In this document: piece by piece, positions 7,267 to 14,017 of the stretch
Numbering within the stretch: the stretch's first letter is position 1
Layout of the letters: every line of letters begins with the position of its first letter
Origin: Bacillota bacterium
GTDB taxonomy: Bacteria > Bacillota > Clostridia > Acetivibrionales > DSM-1351
Assembly: GCA_023416275.1 (NCBI GenBank)
Contig: JAEZIB010000022.1
Location: 1-34,887, forward strand
Direction: 5' to 3'
DNA: 34,887 nt
Notes under the pieces: generated by a model
Told to the model about the DNA's origin: nothing
Database searches by the model: none
What the model saw: only the letters and a program-made list of their open reading frames with translations
Position numbers and translations under genes: made by a program

Positions 7267-8346
7267 ATGTTTGATAAACTGCAGGTGGCAGAGGACAGAT
7301 ACGAGGAAATAAGCCATAAGCTTAGCGACCCGGATGTTATTAATAATCAAGATGAATATAAAAAATTAATGAAGGAATTTGCTGACTTAGAGGAAATTGT
7401 ACAAAAATTCAGAGAGTACAAGAAGATTACTAGTGATGTTGAGGAAGCAAGAGCACTTCTGGAGGAAAATCTTGAGAAGGAATTTCATGAGATGGTACAG
7501 CATGAGTTTCAAGAAGCACAAGAAAAGCTTGAGATTATAAAGAAGCAGTTAAAAATAATGCTTGTTCCAAAGGACCCTAACGATGATAAAAACGTTATTG
7601 TTGAAATCCGAGGTGGTGCCGGCGGTGAAGAAGCTGCACTATTTGCAGGCGTTCTTTTCAGAGCTTTGACAAGATATGCAGAGAGACAGTATTGGAAAAC
7701 TGAGATATTGGATGAGAACCCAACTGAACTAGGTGGTTTTAAAGAAGTGGTTTTCTCTATTGAGGGTAAGGGTGCATACAGCAGACTGAAGTTTGAAAGT
7801 GGAGTACACAGAGTACAAAGAGTTCCGTCCACCGAGTCAAGCGGACGTATTCATACATCAACAATCACGGTAGCTGTTTTGCCTGAGGTTGAGGACGTTG
7901 ATATTGACGTAAATCCTAGCGACCTGAGAATTGATACCTACAGAGCAAGCGGTGCTGGTGGACAGCATATAAATAAGACCAGTTCGGCTATTAGAATAAC
8001 ACATATACCAAGTGGACTTGTTGTTACTTGTCAGGATCAACGTTCTCAGCATAAGAATAAGGATAAGGCAATGAAGGTGCTCAGATCGAAGTTGTATGAT
8101 ATTGCTCAGCAGCAACAAACAACTGAATATGCTCAGGATAGAAAAAGTCAGGTTGGCAGCGGTGACAGAAGTGAAAGAATCAGAACTTACAATTATCCGC
8201 AAGGCAGAGTAACTGATCACAGAATAAATCTTACACTATACAAGCTAGATCAGGTGCTGGACGGAGATCTTGATGAGTTAATTGATGCACTTATAACTAC
8301 TGAGCAGTCTGAAAAATTAGGTAGTGGCAGTGATGATGAGGATTAA
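7267..8346 (+). CDS. prfA: Peptide chain release factor 1
   Basis: A 359-residue protein of normal RF1 length. RF1 recognises UAA and UAG stop codons and triggers release of the finished peptide. The stop-codon-reading tripeptide P-S-T is at residues 187-189 (the PxT class, not the SPF of RF2). The catalytic GGQ is at 231-233 in ASGAGGQHINKTSSAIRITH; its glutamine is normally methylated by PrmC. The N-terminal 100 residues are coiled helices, and GGAGGEEAALFAG at about 116-128 is the conserved start of domain 2. ATG 7267 follows GGAGG by 5 nt; an in-frame TTG 18 nt earlier lacks such a site. It has its own promoter and a long structured leader. Confidence 0.97.
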   Translation: MFDKLQVAEDRYEEISHKLSDPDVINNQDEYKKLMKEFADLEEIVQKFREYKKITSDVEEARALLEENLEKEFHEMVQHEFQEAQEKLEIIKKQLKIMLVPKDPNDDKNVIVEIRGGAGGEEAALFAGVLFRALTRYAERQYWKTEILDENPTELGGFKEVVFSIEGKGAYSRLKFESGVHRVQRVPSTESSGRIHTSTITVAVLPEVEDVDIDVNPSDLRIDTYRASGAGGQHINKTSSAIRITHIPSGLVVTCQDQRSQHKNKDKAMKVLRSKLYDIAQQQQTTEYAQDRKSQVGSGDRSERIRTYNYPQGRVTDHRINLTLYKLDQVLDGDLDELIDALITTEQSEKLGSGSDDED

Positions 8347-8455
8347 AGTGTGAAGGATAAAATAAATATTTTTCAAAAGTTGGACGAATTATTAATAATC
8401 CAAAGGGGCTAGGAATAGTATTTTTATAGGACTTTCTATAAATGAGGGCTTGCCA

Positions 8456-9199
8456 TTGGAATATATATTGAAAATAGCAATAGTTGGCTTGATATCAGGA
8501 ATTACCGGAACAGGTATTGGTGGATTGATAGCCTTTTTTGTGGACAAAAATATTAGTAATAGATTGTTAAGCACTATCCTTGAATTTTCTGCAGGGCTTA
8601 TGACAGCAGTTGTTTGCTTTGAGTTAATACCTGAGGCAACAAAAATAGCTGGATTAAACTTAACTATGATAGGTGTTATTTTAGGGGTACTGATAATTAT
8701 ATTAATAGATGATTTTGTAAAGCAAACGAGTATTGTTAAAAATTCTAGAGGAAACTCAAATTTACTTCGAGCAGGGATATTGGTTTCAATAGGATTAGCC
8801 CTTCACAATTTACCTGAAGGCTTTGCAGTGGGCTCTGGTTTTGAGGCATCGGTGTCACTTGGAATTACTCTTACAATAGTAATTGCTATACATGATATTC
8901 CAGAGGGAATTGCTATGGCATTACCTATGAAAATAGGGGGATTCTCGGCTGTGAAAGCTTTCCTGCTAACTATATTGTCAGGAGTGCCAATGGGATTGGG
9001 AGCGTTAATTGGGGCAGCTTTAGGTAATATATCACAGCAATTTGTTGCAGTATGTCTGGGATTTGCAGGTGGGGCAATGCTATATGTTATATTTGCAGAG
9101 CTAATACCTGAATCCAAAAGAATATATTTGGGCAGAATGTCATCAATGGGTAATATATTAGGAATCGTATGTGGTATAATAGTGACAATGTTAAATTGA
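8456..9199 (+). CDS. ZIP family divalent metal transporter (ZupT/GufA-like)
   Basis: About 247 residues with around eight membrane helices. Two ZIP signatures are clear: LHNLPEGFAVGSGF in helix 4 and IHDIPEGIAMALPM in helix 5. Their His, Asn/Asp, Pro and Glu residues form the binuclear metal site for Zn or other divalent ions. ZIP proteins bring metal into the cytosol. FELIPEA and FAELIPES are further family motifs. Start: TTG 8456 lies 7 nt after GAGGG; TTG 8450 is an alternative but almost touches the ribosome site. It follows prfA by 109 bp. The specific metal cannot be told, and no metal-responsive operator was seen. Confidence 0.9.
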   Translation: MEYILKIAIVGLISGITGTGIGGLIAFFVDKNISNRLLSTILEFSAGLMTAVVCFELIPEATKIAGLNLTMIGVILGVLIIILIDDFVKQTSIVKNSRGNSNLLRAGILVSIGLALHNLPEGFAVGSGFEASVSLGITLTIVIAIHDIPEGIAMALPMKIGGFSAVKAFLLTILSGVPMGLGALIGAALGNISQQFVAVCLGFAGGAMLYVIFAELIPESKRIYLGRMSSMGNILGIVCGIIVTMLN

Positions 9200-9475
9200 A
9201 TAAATCACGTAATAAAGTGTACTTTATACAACTCAGTTAGTAAATTATTGCCCATACTTATTGGCTTAATAAGACGAAGTTATTAAAGAACTAACAAGGT
9301 TAGAGTTGTTAACATAGCAGTTAAATTTTTTATATTGGTAGTTTGACAAACAGCGTATAGGGTGAAGTAGATTTTTTTATTGTAAGTCAAGTTAGCTATA
9401 GTTAAAGACCATTAATGTATTTCACAGTTTGAAACAAATTATATATACATTTTTGAACAATAAAGGCTTACAAAC
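9200..9475. other. AT-rich intergenic stretch
   Basis: No gene or stable hairpin was seen between the ZIP gene and the promoter of the next gene. A TTGACA at about 9343 lacks a good -10 box at the right distance. Confidence 0.5.
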
Positions 9476-9505
9476 TTGTTTTTAACAATGTGGAGTCATT
9501 ATAAT
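9476..9505 (+). promoter_or_regulatory. Possible sigma-A promoter for tsaC
   Basis: TTGTTT (9476-9481), an 18-nt spacer and a perfect TATAAT (9500-9505), about 85 nt upstream of the start codon. Confidence 0.45.
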
Positions 9506-9590
9506 TTACTGAAAGTTCATATAGTGGTTAATTGTTTTTAGGTTTTAGTAATTGGCTTTTAGCTTGATGATGCGGAGGCAAAAATAATAT

Positions 9591-10649
9591 ATGATTACAA
9601 AGATTATTGAAATTGATTCAGAAAATATTGATAAAAATAAACTAAATGTCGCGGCTGAAGCAATTAAAGAAGGCAAAATAGTTGCATTTCCCACAGAAAC
9701 GGTATATGGACTAGGTGCAAATGCTTTAAATTCTGCTGCGGTTGAGAGAATATTTGAAGCAAAGGGGAGACCTTCAGATAACCCCCTGATAGTACATATT
9801 GCTGATAAAGAGAAGGTTTATGAGCTTACTGAAAGTATTCCCGAAAAGGCAGTTGCTTTGATGGACAAGCTTTGGCCAGGACCGCTGACATTAGTGTTTA
9901 GAAAAAGCTCAATAATTCCTTCTATAATAACAGCTGGACTTAACACGGTAGCTATTCGTATGCCTGAGCATACTGTGGCACGTGAACTCATTAGATTATC
10001 GGCTATTCCTGTAGCAGCTCCGAGCGCAAATGTATCTGGAAAGCCTAGCACAACAACTGCTCAGCATGTTTTACAGGATTTAGATGGAAAAATTGAAATG
10101 GTTGTTGATGCTGGTAGCTCACGAGTTGGGCTTGAGTCGACAGTTCTTGATATGACAGTTGAGCCTCCTATGCTTTTGAGACCAGGAGGAGTAACTCCTG
10201 AACAAATAGAGGGAATTATAGGGCATATAGAAATTGATAAGACCATCTTGGGAAGGTTAACTATAGATAACGTACCTAAGTGTCCCGGTATGAAATATAA
10301 GCATTATTCTCCTAAGGCGCATGTGACTCTTGTTAGGAGTGGAAATATCGACAAACAAGTAAAAAAAATATTTGATTTGGCAAAAAATAAAAGGGATGAG
10401 GGCAAAAAGGTTGGTGTTTGTGCTACCGACCAAACAATTAGCAGATACGAGGGATATGAAGTTATATCTATGGGTAATAGAGATAAGCCTGAGACTATTG
10501 CAACAAATTTATTTTCGATTTTGCGTGAATTTGATGACATGGGGATTGAAGTCATTTTAGCTGAAACGGTTGATGAGTGTGGTGTAGGACTGGCTATAAT
10601 GAATAGGATGATAAAAGCTGCAGGCTATGATATTATTCAAGCAGATTAA
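9591..10649 (+). CDS. L-threonylcarbamoyladenylate synthase (Sua5/YwlC type)
   Basis: A 352-residue protein made of a YrdC-like catalytic domain (about 15-205) and a C-terminal Sua5 domain (about 230-348), as in YwlC and Sua5 rather than the short TsaC. It makes threonylcarbamoyl-AMP from threonine, bicarbonate and ATP, the first step of t6A37 tRNA modification. Visible signatures are FPTETVYGLGANAL (33-46), KGRPSDNPLIVH (58-69) and APSANVSGKPST near 145, with the Lys, Arg, Ser and Asn that bind nucleotide. GGAGG lies 12 nt before ATG 9591, a little far. The next gene is a YwlE-type phosphatase, the same order as the ywlC-ywlE region of B. subtilis. Confidence 0.95.
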   Translation: MITKIIEIDSENIDKNKLNVAAEAIKEGKIVAFPTETVYGLGANALNSAAVERIFEAKGRPSDNPLIVHIADKEKVYELTESIPEKAVALMDKLWPGPLTLVFRKSSIIPSIITAGLNTVAIRMPEHTVARELIRLSAIPVAAPSANVSGKPSTTTAQHVLQDLDGKIEMVVDAGSSRVGLESTVLDMTVEPPMLLRPGGVTPEQIEGIIGHIEIDKTILGRLTIDNVPKCPGMKYKHYSPKAHVTLVRSGNIDKQVKKIFDLAKNKRDEGKKVGVCATDQTISRYEGYEVISMGNRDKPETIATNLFSILREFDDMGIEVILAETVDECGVGLAIMNRMIKAAGYDIIQAD

Positions 10650-10716
10650 ATATTAAGCTGCTCAGTTCACTTGGAATTGCGGATTGATATCTACCAAAAG
10701 TGAGTTTGGAGGTTTT

Positions 10717-11208
10717 ATGAATAATGATAAAAAAAATATAAACATTATATTTGTATGTACTGGAAATACTTGTAGAAGTTGTATGGCTGAGGGGATTTTT
10801 AGAGCTGCAGCAAGTGTAGAAGAAAAAGAAGCAGATTTTAAAGCTATATCTAGAGGGATACAGGCCCTTGATGGAGACACTGCTTCAGAACATTCGATAA
10901 ATGCCCTCAAGAATTTGTGGGATATAGATATTTCTCTTCATAAGTCAAAAATGCTAAGTTTTCAGGATGTTTCGCAGGGTGACCTTTTGTTAACAATGAC
11001 AAGAGGGCATAGAGATATTCTAAAGGCTAAATTTCCAGATATGAGCTTTAAAATATTTACCTTGAAGGAATACGCTTACCCCAATATTGATAAAGATAGT
11101 TATTCTCTTGATATAAGTGACCCTTATGGGTTGCAATATGCAATATATGAGAGCTGTGCAAAAGAAATATATGAATGTGTAAAAGCTGTGATAAAAAAGT
11201 TTGCATAA
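10717..11208 (+). CDS. Low-molecular-weight phosphatase, probable protein-arginine phosphatase (YwlE-like)
   Basis: A 163-residue protein. The phosphate-binding loop is VCTGNTCRS, with nucleophile Cys14 and Arg20. The general acid Asp135 is in DISDPYG. In YwlE a threonine in this loop, rather than the bulkier residue of tyrosine phosphatases, confers phospho-arginine specificity; Thr18 is in that position here, so arginine phosphatase activity is the better guess. YwlE opposes the arginine kinase McsB in protein quality control. The residue after Arg-Ser is Cys22 where most relatives have Pro (SPMAE). The ATG at 10717 follows GGAGG by 4 nt; a TTG 33 nt upstream has no ribosome site. It lies 67 bp after the tsaC-type gene. 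Confidence 0.88.
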   Translation: MNNDKKNINIIFVCTGNTCRSCMAEGIFRAAASVEEKEADFKAISRGIQALDGDTASEHSINALKNLWDIDISLHKSKMLSFQDVSQGDLLLTMTRGHRDILKAKFPDMSFKIFTLKEYAYPNIDKDSYSLDISDPYGLQYAIYESCAKEIYECVKAVIKKFA

Positions 11209-11230
11209 ACATTTTATATGCTATATTTTT

Positions 11231-11259
11231 TTGACATGTGATAATTTATACTATAAAAT
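11231..11259 (+). promoter_or_regulatory. Sigma-A promoter for the rpiB-upp-comEB group
   Basis: A perfect TTGACA (11231-11236), a 17-nt spacer and TAAAAT (11254-11259). The predicted start near 11266 gives a leader of about 370 nt. Confidence 0.65.
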
Positions 11260-11636
11260 AAATAAAGATGTATGAATCAGAGTTTGAGGTGTAAAATGCT
11301 GGTTTTTCCTTAAATTGAGTATACGTACAGTTAAAAAGCAGTTTATAAATTTATATAAAGTCTATTTATAAATTATTCAGCAGAGCTATTTTAAAGCATC
11401 TGTTAATATATTAAGAGCTTAGGATATTAGCATTTCATATCATTGCAAAAGTATAAAAAACAATGCAGCTATGGTTTGAAGACAGTATATTTAGAGTTTC
11501 ACTAGTTACTCTAAACATAAAATTGCCTAAACTATCTATTTATTCAGAGCTGCAACAATTATAATGGGAGAGTTAATTTATACCTAAATTTAGAAAATCA
11601 AATCAAGACACTATATCTATTATTTTTGGAGGAATT
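11260..11636 (+). other. Long untranslated leader before rpiB
   Basis: No gene was seen. It is AT-rich with one clear hairpin: TTTAGAGT (11490-11497) pairing with ACTCTAAA (11508-11515) around a 10-nt loop. No T-run follows and no known riboswitch core was recognised. Confidence 0.4.
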
Positions 11637-12086
11637 ATGATTGCAATAGGGAGCGACCATGCAGGGTATTTATTAAAAGCAGACATAATAAAGTTTTTAG
11701 AAGGAAAAGGACTTCAGGTTAAGGACTTTGGTACAAATACCTGTGATTCAGTTGATTATCCGGATTTTGGACAGGCAGTGGCTGAGGCAGTTAGCAGCAA
11801 AGAATGTGAAAAGGGTATTGTAATATGCGGTACAGGAATAGGTATATCCATTTCAGCTAACAAGGTTCCGGGAATAAGGGCTGCCCTTTGTACAGACAGC
11901 TATATGGCAAGAATGAGCAGACAACATAATGATGCAAACATATTGGCAATAGGTGAAAGGGTTGTAGGCCCAGGGGTTGCTTTTGATATCATTGAAACTT
12001 GGCTAAACACTGAGTTTTTAGGTGGAAGGCATGCAAACAGAGTAAATAAAATTTCAAATATTGAAAAAAAATATATTGCAAAGTGA
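11637..12086 (+). CDS. rpiB: Ribose-5-phosphate isomerase B
   Basis: A 149-residue protein that interconverts ribose 5-phosphate and ribulose 5-phosphate in the non-oxidative pentose phosphate pathway. It opens with MIAIGSDHAGYLLK, the RpiB/LacAB signature. The catalytic Cys64 is in GIVICGTGIGISISANK, and His97 in SRQHNDANILAIGERV is the ring-opening base region. The ATG at 11637 follows GGAGG closely. Its stop is 11 nt before the start of upp, so the two are one transcript. The rpiB-upp pairing is common in Firmicutes and links pentose and PRPP supply to pyrimidine salvage. Allose-6-phosphate activity cannot be excluded. Confidence 0.95.
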   Translation: MIAIGSDHAGYLLKADIIKFLEGKGLQVKDFGTNTCDSVDYPDFGQAVAEAVSSKECEKGIVICGTGIGISISANKVPGIRAALCTDSYMARMSRQHNDANILAIGERVVGPGVAFDIIETWLNTEFLGGRHANRVNKISNIEKKYIAK

Positions 12087-12096
12087 GGAATTTAAA

Positions 12097-12726
12097 ATGG
12101 AAAACGTATTTATATTTGATCACCCATTGATTCAGCACAAAATATCACTATTAAGGGATAAAAACACTGATACAAAGGAATTTAGGGAGCTTGTTTCTGA
12201 AATAGCAATGCTTATGGGTTATGAGGTTACAAGAAATATGCCATTAAAAGAAGTTGAAATTGAAACTCCAGTAGGAATAGCAAAAACAAATGTAATATCA
12301 GGCAAGAAGCTAGGGATAGTGCCAATTTTGAGAGCTGGTTTAGGAATGGTTGATGGTATGCTGAATTTATTGCCTATGGCAAAGGTAGGGCATATAGGTC
12401 TATATAGAGACCCCGAAACGCTGCAGCCTGTAGAATACTATTGCAAGCTTCCAGTAGACGTTGAGGAAAGAGAAATAGTTGTTCTTGACCCTATGCTTGC
12501 TACAGGTGGATCAGCATCAGCTGCTATTCAGTTTATAAAGAACAGAGGCGTAAAAAACATAAAATTGATGTGCCTTATAGCAGCAAAATCTGGTATAGAA
12601 AGGTTGCACACTGATCATCCAGATGTTTCAATATATTGTGCAGCAGTAGATGAGAAATTAAATGATCATGCATACATTATACCAGGACTAGGTGATGCAG
12701 GCGACAGATTATTTGGAACCAAATAA
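12097..12726 (+). CDS. upp: Uracil phosphoribosyltransferase
   Basis: A 209-residue protein, exactly the normal length. It makes UMP from uracil and PRPP in pyrimidine salvage. The PRPP-binding loop DPMLATGGSA is at 131-140. The C-terminal uracil-binding region reads YIIPGLGDAGDRLFGTK. The residues LRAGLGMVDGML near 79-90 are also typical of UPRT. ATG 12097 is preceded by GAGGA at 5-9 nt; a longer frame starting at 12061 overlaps rpiB and has no ribosome site. It lies directly downstream of rpiB. I saw no PyrR-type attenuator in the 11-nt gap. Confidence 0.97.
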   Translation: MENVFIFDHPLIQHKISLLRDKNTDTKEFRELVSEIAMLMGYEVTRNMPLKEVEIETPVGIAKTNVISGKKLGIVPILRAGLGMVDGMLNLLPMAKVGHIGLYRDPETLQPVEYYCKLPVDVEEREIVVLDPMLATGGSASAAIQFIKNRGVKNIKLMCLIAAKSGIERLHTDHPDVSIYCAAVDEKLNDHAYIIPGLGDAGDRLFGTK

Positions 12727-12907
12727 AAACTTGAAAATAAAGTTTGTACGAACATAGTGCGTTTACAGCCACAAACCAAGTGGTTTTATGGAGTGTTTGT
12801 AATAAAGCAGTCAACAATGTAGATTGAGGTCATGCTGAAAAATTATTAAGCACTGTGCAGAATATGCTGTATGAATTAGTTGACTAAAAACAATTGTGGG
12901 GGAACTT

Positions 12908-13345
12908 ATGAGACCATCTTGGGATGAGTATTTTATGCAGATTGTTGAGCTGATAAAGACAAGATCCACTTGCCTTAGAAGACAAGTGGGAGCTGTTATT
13001 GTTAAGGACAAGAGAATCCTTGCAACAGGGTATAATGGTGCTCCTGTAGGCTGTGAACACTGCTCGGAAATAGGCTGCTTAAGAGAACAGCTAAATGTAC
13101 CATCAGGACAGAGACATGAGCTTTGCAGAGCTATACACGCAGAGCAAAATGCAATTGTACAGGCTGCATACAGCGGAACAAGTGTAAAGGGTGCTACCCT
13201 TTATGTAACTAATCAGCCCTGTGTACTTTGTGCAAAGCTGGCAATTAATGCAGGCATAATTAGAATAGTATTTAGTGGAGAATACCCTGACGAGCTAGCA
13301 ATGACGCTTCTTAAGGAAGCTGGCATAGAAGTAGTAAATTATTAA
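12908..13345 (+). CDS. comEB: Deoxycytidylate (dCMP) deaminase, ComEB type
   Basis: A 145-residue zinc deaminase. The catalytic HAE motif is His77-Ala-Glu79 in CRAIHAEQNAIVQ. The other zinc ligands are Cys105 and Cys108 in QPCVLCAK. Extra Cys and His residues (Cys22, Cys49, His51, Cys52, Cys57) suggest a second, structural zinc site, as in T4-type dCMP deaminases. It converts dCMP to dUMP for thymidylate synthesis. The name comEB comes from the competence operon of B. subtilis, but competence genes are absent here. ATG 12908 follows a GGGGG by 5-6 nt; GTG 12896 is less likely. It sits 181 bp after upp, with pyrimidine function in common. Confidence 0.93.
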   Translation: MRPSWDEYFMQIVELIKTRSTCLRRQVGAVIVKDKRILATGYNGAPVGCEHCSEIGCLREQLNVPSGQRHELCRAIHAEQNAIVQAAYSGTSVKGATLYVTNQPCVLCAKLAINAGIIRIVFSGEYPDELAMTLLKEAGIEVVNY

Positions 13346-13602
13346 AAGCCGCTATCAAAAGTGAGAATATACAATACTCAGCAGAGGTTTTCTACAGGAA
13401 GTTTATTATTGTTTTATGCCAAATATGAGTGTGAGTTGTTATATGCCAATGCAGTATCATTTATTATGCCACTGAGATTAGGTTATTGACTCAACTAACA
13501 AGCCGAAAAGGATTTGTTAATATACTATTTATGTTAAAAATTTAATTATAACGCCTAGATTCAAAAATAAAATTTTTCGATTATAGAAAAATTCATTTTA
13601 TC

Positions 13603-13666
13603 AGTGGCGCTTCAACGAGGTTGAAGATATACTCACCGCCTCAAAACTAAAGCGGTACCCGCCACT
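13603..13666 (+). ncRNA. Three-way-junction RNA-like element (unassigned)
   Basis: Exact pairings form a compact fold: closing stem AGTGGCG (13603-13609) with CGCCACT (13660-13666); arm CTTCAAC GAG GTTGAAG (13610-13626); and arm ACCGC (13635-13639) with GCGGT (13652-13656) around a 12-nt loop. The junction strands are ATATACTC and ACC. It is followed at once by a G-rich strand and a terminator hairpin, the usual order aptamer, switch, terminator. I do not recognise the class. It could instead be a piece of a mobile element such as the structured end of an IS200/IS605-type insertion. Confidence 0.4.
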
Positions 13667-13673
13667 TATAAAA

Positions 13674-13733
13674 GAGGGGGACATTTTCTTCCCTCGTTAT
13701 ATTCAGAGGGAGTATGCTACCTCCCTCTATTTT
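13674..13733 (+). terminator. Terminator hairpin with possible competing stem
   Basis: AGAGGGAG (13705-13712) pairs perfectly with CTCCCTCT (13721-13728), followed by ATTTT. Upstream, GAGGG (13674-13678) can pair with CCCTC (13691-13695) or alternatively with the CTCCCTC arm of the terminator. It could end the comEB transcript or act as an attenuator with the fold before it. Confidence 0.55.
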
Positions 13734-14017
13734 GATGTTTACACAAATTGGCTCAAGTTTTGTGTGTTTATTAATATACAGTAGAAAATATATCTAAAAA
13801 CCTCAAATGGAATATACATACTAAGTTTACGTTTTATATAGTGTGATTTTATAGGGAATTAGGTTATTATTCGCCCAAACGGGTGGGAAGTAAGTATTGA
13901 GTAATAGTTTGCGGGCTTTGCCCTAACGCCGCAAATGCGGATGTTTAAAATGTGATTACACATTTTAAATATAAATTAGTATGAGACTTTTAAAAAACAA
14001 GAAGGTGTATAAATTAA

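Larger units (their letters stand above)
13346..14017. other. Hairpin-rich intergenic region between comEB and tagO-mnaA
   Basis: No open frame of note. Besides the junction and terminator listed separately, 13872-13969 holds a run of hairpins: CGCCC/GGGTG (13872-13885), GGGC TTT GCCC (13913-13923), CCGC/GCGG (13929-13940), and an 11-bp perfect stem TTTAAAATGTG/CACATTTTAAA around ATTA (13944-13969). The last lies 48 nt before the tagO start. 13740-13870 is plain AT-rich sequence. Confidence 0.5.

Noticed and set aside
12087..12096. PyrR-type attenuator for upp
   Set aside because: Only 10 nt separate rpiB and upp and no PyrR-binding loop is visible.
13603..13666. Hammerhead ribozyme or purine riboswitch
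   Set aside because: The three-way shape fits, but the conserved core bases of either (CUGAUGA/GAAA, or the purine junction) are absent.
13500..14000. Complete insertion sequence
   Set aside because: No transposase frame and no flanking target duplication could be seen; only hairpins are present.
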